Shown here: in pieces, positions 17,649 to 25,099 of the stretch
Layout: every line of letters starts with the position of its first letter
How positions within the stretch are numbered: position 1 is the stretch's first letter
Assembly (NCBI GenBank): GCA_021846505.1
Contig: JAJZWV010000010.1
Span: 1 to 64,000, forward strand
DNA: 64,000 bases
Origin: Bacillota bacterium
Lineage (GTDB): Bacteria > Bacillota > Sulfobacillia > Sulfobacillales > JAIMBI01
Direction: 5' to 3'
The notes under the pieces: model-generated
Database searches by the model: none
The model's input: the letters and a program-made list of their open reading frames with translations, nothing else
Told to the model about the DNA's origin: nothing
Position numbers and translations under genes: made by a program

Positions 17649-18815
17649 TCATCCGTCGTAGTGCAGCGCCTGGATGGGGTCCAAGCGTGACGCCGCAATC
17701 GACGGATACAGGCCAAAGACCAGCCCCTCCAGCGTCGCGACGCCAAAGGCCAGGAATACGGCGGCGGCGCCGACGACGACCGGGACCTTGAGCAGGCGGG
17801 CCAGGAGTCCCGCCCCCGCCACACCCAGAGCCATGCCCACGAGCCCCCCAAGCACGCTGGTGGCGATGGCCTCTAGGAGAAACTGCAGCACCACATCGTC
17901 GGCGTGGGCACCGACGGCGGTCCGCACGCCTATCTCGCGGGTGCGCTCGCGGACAGAGACCAACATGATGTTCATGATTCCGATGCCCCCCACCAAGAGC
18001 GCGATGAGAGCCGTGCCAGACAGCATGTCGGTGAATGTTTGCTGTGTGTGGCTGACCGCGGCCAGCAGCTGGTCCTCGGAGCCGACCTGGACGGCCGAGG
18101 ACGTCCCATACCTCTTGGCATAGAGCCTCGTCAGCAGATTGGTGGCTAGGCTCGCCTCGGTGGGACTGGCCGTTCCGACAATCACCTGGGAAATTTGGTT
18201 GGTGCTGAGCAGGCTCTGAGCGACGGACAGCGGCAGAAAAACGTCGCTGTCTTGGCTGCTGCCCAGCCCCTGGCCCACGGGCGCCAGCACCCCTGCCACG
18301 GCGAAGCGCTGGCCTAGCAGCGTGACATGGTGCCCCACTAAACCGCCGTGGGGCGCCAGCTCCTGGGCCACCGCGGCGCCCAGCACGACCTGCGGCAGCG
18401 TCAGGCGGTTGGCGCCGGCGGCCCAGGCGCTCCCGCTGGACCACCGCACGTGGTGCAGGGCAAACCAGGAGCCCATCGTGCCCACCGCGGACGCGGTCAC
18501 CGATGTGGCTTGAAAGACGACCTGGCTGTGGGTGGTCAGCACCGGGACAACTTGGCGCGCCATCGGCGTGGCGCGCTGGACGTAGGCGGCCTGCTCCAGC
18601 GAGAAGGGCGTCCCGCCCGCGGGACTGACGAAAATGAGGTTGGATCCAAGTGTCTCGATACTGCGGGTGACCTGGAGCTCGGTGCCATTGCCAATGGCCG
18701 ACAGCAAGATGACAGCCGCGACCCCCATGATGAGGCCCAGCATCGTCAGGACCGTGCGGAACTTGTGCCGCGCCAAGCTGGTCGCCGCCATCCTGAGGGC
18801 GTCTGACCACCGCAT
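17649..18815 (-). CDS. MacB-like ABC permease (FtsX/MacB fold)
   Basis: 388 residues with one N-terminal membrane helix (FRTVLTMLGLIMGVAAVILL), a large extracytoplasmic domain (about 45-255) and three C-terminal helices. The GGIGIMNIMLVSVRERTREIGVR motif (given in parts: GGIGIMNIML; VSVRERTREIGVR) near 270-295 is diagnostic of MacB-type mechanotransmission permeases. The ATG at 18815 overlaps the stop of the ATPase gene by one base (TGATG), with AGGAGG 7 nt upstream. It should form a dimer with the ATPase and work with the adaptor to export a peptide, antibiotic or lipoprotein-like substrate. Confidence 0.88.
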   Translation of the reverse strand: MRWSDALRMAATSLARHKFRTVLTMLGLIMGVAAVILLSAIGNGTELQVTRSIETLGSNLIFVSPAGGTPFSLEQAAYVQRATPMARQVVPVLTTHSQVVFQATSVTASAVGTMGSWFALHHVRWSSGSAWAAGANRLTLPQVVLGAAVAQELAPHGGLVGHHVTLLGQRFAVAGVLAPVGQGLGSSQDSDVFLPLSVAQSLLSTNQISQVIVGTASPTEASLATNLLTRLYAKRYGTSSAVQVGSEDQLLAAVSHTQQTFTDMLSGTALIALLVGGIGIMNIMLVSVRERTREIGVRTAVGAHADDVVLQFLLEAIATSVLGGLVGMALGVAGAGLLARLLKVPVVVGAAAVFLAFGVATLEGLVFGLYPSIAASRLDPIQALHYDG

Positions 18816-19489
18816 CACAGCACCTCCTGGGCGATATGGCCGTCTGCAATTTCCACGGTCCTCTGGCAGGCACGGGCGACCGCCCGGTCATGCGTGACCA
18901 ACACCATGGTGTGCCCTCCGCTCTGGTGGATGGCTTGAAACAGATCCAGCACTTCGGCACTGGTGCCGGAGTCAAGGTTCCCTGTCGGCTCGTCGGCGAG
19001 CAACACCCGCGGGTTCCCCACCAGTGCCCGGCAAATCGCCACCCGCTGCTGCTGGCCCCCGGACAGCTGGAATGGCTTCAGCCGCTGGTGCGCCCCTAAC
19101 CCGATCCGCTCCAGCACCTCGGTGCTGCGGCGCCGGCGCTCCGCCGGCGCCACCCCGCGGTACACGAGGGGCAGCTCCACGTTTTCGAGGGCGGTCAGGG
19201 TCGGCACCAAGTTGAATGATTGGAACACGAACCCGATGTACACATTGCGGACCCGCGCCAGCGCCCGGGTGTCCAAGCGTCCGATCTCTTGGTGGTCCAG
19301 AAAGTATTGGCCGCTGGTGGGCCGGTCCAGCCCGCCCAGGATGTTCATCAGCGTCGTTTTGCCTGAGCCCGAGGACCCCACCAGCGCCACCATTTCGCCT
19401 GGTCCAATCTCGAGCTGGATCTCGTGGAGCACTGGCACCAGCCGCCCACCAGTTGGGAAGGACTTCGACACGCCGGCCAGGCGGATCAT
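18815..19489 (-). CDS. ABC ATPase of MacB/LolD type
   Basis: 224 residues, a single nucleotide-binding domain. Walker A is GSSGSGKTT (about 38-46), the signature LSGGQQQRVAICRAL (about 142-156), Walker B RVLLADEPTGNLDS, and the H-loop LVTHD. The VFQSFNLVPTLTALENVELPL stretch (split: VFQSFNLVPTLT; ALENVELPL) is typical of LolD/MacB ATPases. It overlaps the adaptor gene by 4 bp (ATGA) and the permease gene by one base, so the three are coupled. Confidence 0.92.
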   Translation of the reverse strand: MIRLAGVSKSFPTGGRLVPVLHEIQLEIGPGEMVALVGSSGSGKTTLMNILGGLDRPTSGQYFLDHQEIGRLDTRALARVRNVYIGFVFQSFNLVPTLTALENVELPLVYRGVAPAERRRRSTEVLERIGLGAHQRLKPFQLSGGQQQRVAICRALVGNPRVLLADEPTGNLDSGTSAEVLDLFQAIHQSGGHTMVLVTHDRAVARACQRTVEIADGHIAQEVL

Positions 19490-20940
19490 GGCTTGCCGTG
19501 ATGGCCATGCCCGGGCTGAGCCGGGTGGCCTTGGAGGTGCAGCTTCGCGGTGCTGCCGGTGCGGGTGGTCGCAATGATGACCGGCAGACCCGCTTTGAGT
19601 CGCGGCGATGCGACCGAGGCGTCCAGTGTGCTGGTAAGCAGGACCGTGACCGGGACGCTGACGTGGTGGGCCGCATTGCCGACCCACAGCACGGTGTGCC
19701 GACCCTTCTGATGGAGCGCTTCCAGCGGCACGACGTACCCGCGGGACACTCTTTTCAGCGTGATGCTGGCCTGCGCGGCCATGCCCGGGCGCAGGCCCGT
19801 GGTGGGCGGCAGAGTCACCACCACGGGAAAGGTCGAGGTCCCGCCCGAGTAGGACCCGGCATACCCAATGCTCTGAATGCGGCCCTGGGCCGCCACCGCC
19901 CGACCCGTAACGCTCACGGGCTGGCCCGGAGCCAGCAGGCTCATCTGCGCTTGGCTCACGGACAAATCGAGCGCCATCCGCTGCGCGTCCAACACGAGGA
20001 GACTGCCGCCCGCCGACACCGCAGCCCCGGGGGCTGCGGACACCGAGGCTACCACGCCGGCAAAGGGGGCGCGCACGACCAACTGGGCCTGGTTGGCTTC
20101 CAGCTGCTTCAGCGCGCCGGCGGCCTGGGTGGCGGCGGCGCGAGCCTGGGACAGCTCTGACGCGAGCGCCGTGGGCGCGTACTGCTGGGCCGCCTGCTGG
20201 GCCGCCAGCTCCGCGTCAACGACGGCCAACTTCGCTTGGTCCGTGGCGGATTGGAGCACCGCACTGGTGATGGTGACCAGATCCGCGCCCCGGTCAACTG
20301 CCGCGCCGCTCGCTTGATCGATCTGCGCCACGGTGCCGGCGACGGGCGTGGCCACGGCTTGCCCGGCCACCGTGCCGACAGTCTGATTCGCCGCCACGAC
20401 CTGCCCCACGATGACTTGGGGCTGCCAGATGCCGGCGCCGCGGCTGGCGACCAGGCCTTGGGCCTGGGCTGAGGCCAGCTGCTGGCGCGCGACGCCCACC
20501 GCGTCCTGAGCGGTCGCCACTTTCAGCGCGGCCTGCTGGGCCGCCAGCGGAGAGGCCAGTAGGGCGACCTTGGCGTGGGCCGACTGCAGGGACTGCTGTG
20601 CGCTGGCGATCGACTGGCTGAGCGAGGGGCTCGAGAGGGTCATGAGCACCTGGTTGGCGCTGACGGCTTGGCCTGGGTGGACGGTGGACGACTGGACGGA
20701 CGCGCCCGCGACGGCTCGAATGGTTAAAACCGTCTGGGGCACCAGCTGTCCGGTAGCCGAATAGGTTTGCCGGACGGTGCCCCGTGCCAGCTTGATAATG
20801 ACCACGGCCGCCGCCCGCACCGGCTGAGCTTGGCGGGCGGACACCCAGAGGCTAACCGCGACGAGGGCCAATACAAGGGCGCCCACCACGGTGTAGCGCG
20901 GCGTGCGAAGCCGCCGCACCGTCTCCATCACTCCTGGCAT
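19486..20940 (-). CDS. Periplasmic-adaptor-like protein (MacA/HlyD family)
   Basis: 484 residues: an N-terminal membrane anchor (VVGALVLALVAVSLWVSA, about 16-33), then a lipoyl/barrel-sandwich half, a long alanine/glutamine-rich coiled coil (about 95-290), the second lipoyl half (FAGVVASVSAAPGAAV), a beta-barrel and a membrane-proximal domain ending in a His/Gly-rich tail (GHGHHGK). An unusual inserted repeat of the barrel-sandwich motif (VIVGQVVAANQTVGTVAG) splits the coiled coil. The start at 20940 has GGAGGAGG about 10 nt upstream. In monoderm bacteria such adaptors link the MacB-type pump to the cell wall, not to an outer-membrane channel. The His-rich tail may bind metal. Confidence 0.85.
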   Translation of the reverse strand: MPGVMETVRRLRTPRYTVVGALVLALVAVSLWVSARQAQPVRAAAVVIIKLARGTVRQTYSATGQLVPQTVLTIRAVAGASVQSSTVHPGQAVSANQVLMTLSSPSLSQSIASAQQSLQSAHAKVALLASPLAAQQAALKVATAQDAVGVARQQLASAQAQGLVASRGAGIWQPQVIVGQVVAANQTVGTVAGQAVATPVAGTVAQIDQASGAAVDRGADLVTITSAVLQSATDQAKLAVVDAELAAQQAAQQYAPTALASELSQARAAATQAAGALKQLEANQAQLVVRAPFAGVVASVSAAPGAAVSAGGSLLVLDAQRMALDLSVSQAQMSLLAPGQPVSVTGRAVAAQGRIQSIGYAGSYSGGTSTFPVVVTLPPTTGLRPGMAAQASITLKRVSRGYVVPLEALHQKGRHTVLWVGNAAHHVSVPVTVLLTSTLDASVASPRLKAGLPVIIATTRTGSTAKLHLQGHPAQPGHGHHGKP

Positions 20941-21196
20941 CGACGAGTGGCCTCCTCCCTCTGCGCTGCGACCCCGCGCCACGTGGGCGGAGCCAAGGCG
21001 ATCCCTGTCCTCTCCCCGCGAGGGTAAGGCCCATCTGTAAGGGAAGTGTTCCCGCGCCGAGTCGCCCCGGGAGGAGGGCCTCAGGCTCCGAAGGCTCAGG
21101 GGAGGGCTCGGCTGCCAGGATCCTCCGCCCGCTGTCGGCCCGACCCAGCGCCGGCTCGGCATGGGTCGCCGCGTGCGGGCCGAGGCAGGGATCCCC

Positions 21197-22336
21197 TTAC
21201 AGGGCGTCGCCCGAGGGCCTGCGGGGGGCGATGCCCGGCGGCGCGCCAGGCAGGGACAGCACCAAGGCGGCTCCGCCGAAGGGGGAGCGGTCCACCGCGG
21301 CGTGGCCGCCGTGAGCGGCCACAATGGCGTGCACGACCGACAGCCCAATCCCATGGCCGGCGTTCGACCGCCCTACCTGGACGCGTCGGTGCCAAATGGC
21401 GTCCCACTCCGCCTCCGGGATTCCAGGCCCCGAGTCTTGCAGCACGATCACCACTTCGCCGGACGGCCCGCGCTGGGCCGAGATGCGGATGGTGCCGCCG
21501 TCAGGCGTGTGGCGCCACGCGTTGTGAAATAGGTTGTGCGCGGCTTCGCGCAGGGCGTCGACATCAGCCCACAAGACCGCGTCGGGGGACCAGTCCTCCT
21601 GCAGATCAACGTTCCTTTTCGCACAGAGCGGCCGATAGAGGTGGATGACAGGCGACAGCAGAGCTTGCGCTGTTATGGCCTGGCGGTCATAGAGAAACTG
21701 GGCAACCGGGGTCAGGTGGGGCAGGCGCTCGGCCAAGCGGGCCAGTCGGTCCGCCTCGCCGGCCACCCACACCCCCACCCGGTCGGTGGGATATACCCCG
21801 TCGCGCTCCGCCTGCAGGTAGGCCTGCAGTGCCTGCAGTGGGGTCCGGAGATCATGAGCCAACTCCTCCAGCACCTCCCGCTGCTCTGCCTCTGCCTGGC
21901 GGAGGGATGCCACCAGCTCATTGAAGACGCCCGCCAGCACCTGGAGCTCCTGAGGCCCTTCGGCGGCCACCTCCACGTCGGTGGCGCCACGGGCAATGGC
22001 GTGGCCCGCGGTGGCTAAGGTGGCCAGCGGCTCGGACAGGCGCCGCGCCACGATCCGAAACGCCAGCAGCCCCAGCACCAGCGCCGCCAGCCCAATAAGG
22101 GCCAGGTAGCCGGTCACGGCGTGAAGAAAGGTGGCCACGGCGGCCACGCCCGCCTTCGCCTGCCCGCGCGGAAACAGCGGGCGCCCCCGCTTGCCGTGCC
22201 GCGCCAACTGCTGGAGATGCGTGACGTAGTGTGCCAGATAGAGGTGACTCATCACCAGGAGCCCCACACCCACGGTGGCCAGGACGCCGATCATGACCGC
22301 GAGGTAGGTTACCCACAGGTAGCGGCGGACGGTCAT
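21197..22336 (-). CDS. Membrane sensor histidine kinase (OmpR-partner type)
   Basis: 379 residues. Two membrane helices (about 8-32 and 72-93) enclose a short basic extracytoplasmic loop (about 33-70), followed by a HAMP linker, the HisKA domain with phospho-acceptor H161 in LEELAHDLRTPLQAL, and an ATPase domain with N-box LFHNAWRHTPDGG, G1 DSGPGIP and G2 NAGHGIGLSVV. The start at 22336 overlaps the regulator stop by 4 bp. It most likely senses a stress handled by the adjacent MacAB-like pump, 256 bp downstream on the same strand. Confidence 0.9.
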   Translation of the reverse strand: MTVRRYLWVTYLAVMIGVLATVGVGLLVMSHLYLAHYVTHLQQLARHGKRGRPLFPRGQAKAGVAAVATFLHAVTGYLALIGLAALVLGLLAFRIVARRLSEPLATLATAGHAIARGATDVEVAAEGPQELQVLAGVFNELVASLRQAEAEQREVLEELAHDLRTPLQALQAYLQAERDGVYPTDRVGVWVAGEADRLARLAERLPHLTPVAQFLYDRQAITAQALLSPVIHLYRPLCAKRNVDLQEDWSPDAVLWADVDALREAAHNLFHNAWRHTPDGGTIRISAQRGPSGEVVIVLQDSGPGIPEAEWDAIWHRRVQVGRSNAGHGIGLSVVHAIVAAHGGHAAVDRSPFGGAALVLSLPGAPPGIAPRRPSGDAL

Positions 22337-23049
22337 GGCGCCCCATCGCCAGAGTCGTGAGGCTCGAACCGGTAGCCGGTGCCCCACACGGTCGCGATCC
22401 AGTGGGGGCGGTGCGCGTCATCACCCAACTTCGCGCGGAGGGCCGCGATGTGAACGTCCACCATGCGGGTGGACGCATCCAAGGGATCCCGCCCGGCGAG
22501 GTGCCCAAGGCGGTGGAGCCGCGCGAGCAGCTGCGCGCGGCTGAGCGTGCGGCCGGCGTTTTCCACCAGGGCCTCCAGGATGGAGAATTCTGAGGCCGTG
22601 AGCTCAATGGGGGCGCCCGCGCGCCGCAGCGCGCGGGCCTCGCGGTCCAGCACGAAGGGCCCGAAGTGAATGGGGCCCGCTGCAGTCATCGCCCGGGTGC
22701 GGCGCAAGATTGTGGCCACGCGGGCCATCAGCTCGGCAGGCTCAAAGGGCTTCACCAGGTAGTCGTCCGCGCCCAGGCCCAGCAGCTGAAGGCGGCGGTC
22801 GAGGGAGGTCAAGGCGGAGATTACGATGATGGGCAGCGCGGAGAGCCGCCGCATCTCCTGCACCACGTCCCAGCCGGACCATCCTGGGAGCATCAAGTCG
22901 ACCAGGGCCACATCGACGGCTCCCTGCCCCACTGCGTCCAGCGCCTCGTCGCCGTCCGCCGTGGCCATCAGGCGATATCCTTGCCGCATGGCATAGACTT
23001 CGACCGTCCGCACCACCGCCGGATCGTCCTCCAGGAGCAAAATCGTCAC
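22333..23049 (-). CDS. OmpR/PhoB-family response regulator
   Basis: 238 residues. The receiver domain has acidic residues E7/D8/D9, phosphorylation site D51 (VDLMLPG) and the switch lysine in YLVKPFEP. The C-terminal winged helix (ELTASEFSILEALVENAG, then VDVHIAALRAKLGDD and WGTGYRF) binds DNA. It is coupled to the kinase by an ATGA overlap and preceded by a small exported protein gene. The presumed targets are the pump operon and possibly its own operon. Confidence 0.93.
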   Translation of the reverse strand: MTILLLEDDPAVVRTVEVYAMRQGYRLMATADGDEALDAVGQGAVDVALVDLMLPGWSGWDVVQEMRRLSALPIIVISALTSLDRRLQLLGLGADDYLVKPFEPAELMARVATILRRTRAMTAAGPIHFGPFVLDREARALRRAGAPIELTASEFSILEALVENAGRTLSRAQLLARLHRLGHLAGRDPLDASTRMVDVHIAALRAKLGDDAHRPHWIATVWGTGYRFEPHDSGDGAP

Positions 23050-23128
23050 GGGCCGCCTCCTTGCTCATCGCCCTGCGCATGTGCGGGCGAGGGAGCCGGC
23101 GCTTGCCCGCTCCCTCGCTCATCGGCTC

Positions 23129-23542
23129 TCAGCCGCCGTGCTTCCCGTGTGCGCCAGCCCATGGGGGCTTGCCCCGCCCTCGCAGGCGATGTCCATTGAG
23201 AGACACGGCCTGCAGGGACTGGCCATGGACGTGGCCGGATAGCGCAGCCGTGGTGCCCAGCGCTGCGCCCAGCGCGCTGTGGGCGGTGTACCACGGCGGC
23301 CCAAACCGCACGAGATACACCCTGCCCTGGACGCTGAACTCGACGCCGGTGCGCCCGCCCGCCAACAGGTTGCCTGTCAGGGTGGTGAGCGGAGCCGGCG
23401 CGTCCTGGCCCGCCCCCGTGCTGTGGGCGGGGTGGGGGCCATGGTGGCCCGAGCCGAGTCCATGGGCGGACGCCATAACCGGCCACGCGACCACGGCGGC
23501 TCCCGCCAGCGCGCCGGCCCACCACTTGGTGTTCATCGTCAT
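23129..23542 (-). CDS. Small exported protein of unknown function upstream of the two-component system
   Basis: 137 residues, with AAAGGAG 7 nt before ATG 23542. A cleavable signal peptide (TKWWAGALAGAAVVAWPVMASA) is followed by a His/Gly-rich segment (HGLGSGHHGPHPAHS). A compact beta-rich domain of about 75 residues with GRVYLVRFGPPWY follows, and the end is again basic and His-rich. The His-rich ends suggest metal binding. The conserved domain has the look of small OB-fold exported proteins that sit beside two-component systems (for example DUF5666-like), but no family can be claimed. It is 79 bp upstream of the regulator gene and likely co-transcribed. Confidence 0.7.
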   Translation of the reverse strand: MTMNTKWWAGALAGAAVVAWPVMASAHGLGSGHHGPHPAHSTGAGQDAPAPLTTLTGNLLAGGRTGVEFSVQGRVYLVRFGPPWYTAHSALGAALGTTAALSGHVHGQSLQAVSLNGHRLRGRGKPPWAGAHGKHGG

Positions 23543-23698
23543 TGCTCGTCTCCTTTCCCGCATCGCGGGCGGCCTGTCCGCCGCAAGCAGACGACTCGCC
23601 CGGCCAGCGCGGCGGCACGTGGCTCGGTGCCCGCCGCGCTGGACCCACCGTACGGCCCAGGTGTAAGCAAAGTGTGTGCTCGTGGCCGCCGGCCTGGC

Positions 23699-24691
23699 CT
23701 ATAGGCGCAGCACGTCGCGGACGTGGAGGGCGTCGGCCACCTCGCGGGCCATGTCGTACACGTCCGCGCTCAAAAAGGCATCCACCACTTCGGGGTCAAA
23801 CTGGGTGCCGCGGCAGCGCTTGAGCTCCTCGCACGCGGCGCCGACGGAGATGCCGCGGTGGTACGGGCGGTCCGTCGTCATGGCATCGAACGCGTCGGTC
23901 ACGGCCACAATGCGAGCCAGTCGAGGGATGTCCAATCCGGCCAAATGATTTGGGTAGCCCGCGCCGTCCCAGCGCTCGTGGTGGCAGAGCACAATGCGAC
24001 TCACCGAACCCAACCCCCGGGTGGTGTCGCAAATGTGAGCGCCAATGGCGGGGTGGGTCTGAATGACTTGGTACTCTTCAAGGCTCAGCGGGCCCGGCTT
24101 GCGCAGGATGGCGTCGGGAATGCCCACCTTGCCGATGTCATGGAGCAAGCCTCCCAGGTAAAGCTCCTGCCGGTCGCGGCGGGATATGCCCATCGCCTCC
24201 GCCGTGCGGGAGGCGTAGTTGGCCACCCGGTTGGCATGCTGATGGGTGTAAGCGTCTCGCGCCTCCAGCGCGCTGGACAGGCTGGCCGCCAGGGCATACA
24301 CGGTGTAGGTCTGGTCAATCAGATGGTGCGTGCGGAGCGCCGAGCGGACCCGCGGCAGCAGCTCCCCGGAGTCTACCGGCTTGGTCAAAAAGTCGTCCGC
24401 GCCCGCCTGGATGCCGCGCACGCGCGCTTCACGGTCGCCGTGCGCGGTCACCATGATGACGGGCAGGAGGCTGGTCGCCGGGTCCTCTTTCAGGGTGCGG
24501 CACACTTCATAGCCATCCATGCCGGGCATCATGATGTCCAGGAGCACCACCCCAATGTCATCCTCGCGGCACTGGGCCAGGCACGAAGGCCCGTCGTGGG
24601 CCACGGCGGTGGGCTCGCCGATTTCTTCCAATAAGGCCGCCAGCAACTCGCGGTTCACGCGATCGTCATCGACAATGAGCACTTTAGACAT
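23699..24691 (-). CDS. Response regulator with HD-GYP output (RpfG-like c-di-GMP phosphodiesterase)
   Basis: 330 residues. The N-terminal receiver has D9/D10, D52 (LLDIMMPGMDGYEV) and switch lysine in FLTKPV. The C-terminal HD-GYP domain keeps H184-D185 (GLLHDIGKVGIPD), a second histidine cluster (THPAIGAHI), HHERWDGAGYP (GYP at 245-247) and VTDAFDAMTTDRPY, so it should be an active phosphodiesterase. It lies downstream of the CheY-like receiver and hybrid kinase with a 13-bp gap, and is their likely output. Confidence 0.92.
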   Translation of the reverse strand: MSKVLIVDDDRVNRELLAALLEEIGEPTAVAHDGPSCLAQCREDDIGVVLLDIMMPGMDGYEVCRTLKEDPATSLLPVIMVTAHGDREARVRGIQAGADDFLTKPVDSGELLPRVRSALRTHHLIDQTYTVYALAASLSSALEARDAYTHQHANRVANYASRTAEAMGISRRDRQELYLGGLLHDIGKVGIPDAILRKPGPLSLEEYQVIQTHPAIGAHICDTTRGLGSVSRIVLCHHERWDGAGYPNHLAGLDIPRLARIVAVTDAFDAMTTDRPYHRGISVGAACEELKRCRGTQFDPEVVDAFLSADVYDMAREVADALHVRDVLRL

Positions 24692-24712
24692 AAGAGCGCT
24701 TCCTCCCGCCGG

Positions 24713-25099
24713 TTAAAGTTTGGGGTCCGGGTCGCCGGAGCTCAACAGGAGGAGTACCGCGTCCCTCAGCGCGCTGGCGCGGTAGGGCTTGGTCATAACC
24801 CCGTCGGCTCCGGCGTCCAGCGCGGCTTGGCGCAGCTCGGGGCGGGCGTCCGCCGTGAGCACCAGGACCTGGGGGCGCGGAGAAGCCTCAGGGAGCAACT
24901 TCAGCACCTCCAGGCCGGTGACGCCGTTTAGGTGCCAGTCCAGCAAGATGATCTGAATGGGAGTGCTCGCCAGCTGCCTGGCCACTTCGGCCACGGTTCG
25001 AGCCTCGCACACCCGAAAGCCCGCATCCTCCAGCACGTCGTGCGCCAGTTCGCGGCTCATGGCGTTGTCGTCCACCACCAGCACTTGCGCGTCAGGCAC
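24713..25099 (-). CDS. Single-domain response regulator (CheY-like)
   Basis: About 128 residues, a lone receiver: acidic pair D10/D11, phosphorylation site D54 (ILLDWHLNGVTGLEV), VLTADAR and switch lysine in MTKPYRAS. A GTG start at 25099 is preferred, because GGAGG lies 9 nt upstream and GTG then overlaps the kinase stop by 8 bp. A longer form from 25126 lacks a ribosome site. It has no output domain, so it should act as a phosphate shuttle or protein-interaction switch between the hybrid kinase and the HD-GYP regulator. Confidence 0.85.
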   Translation of the reverse strand: MPDAQVLVVDDNAMSRELAHDVLEDAGFRVCEARTVAEVARQLASTPIQIILLDWHLNGVTGLEVLKLLPEASPRPQVLVLTADARPELRQAALDAGADGVMTKPYRASALRDAVLLLLSSGDPDPKL

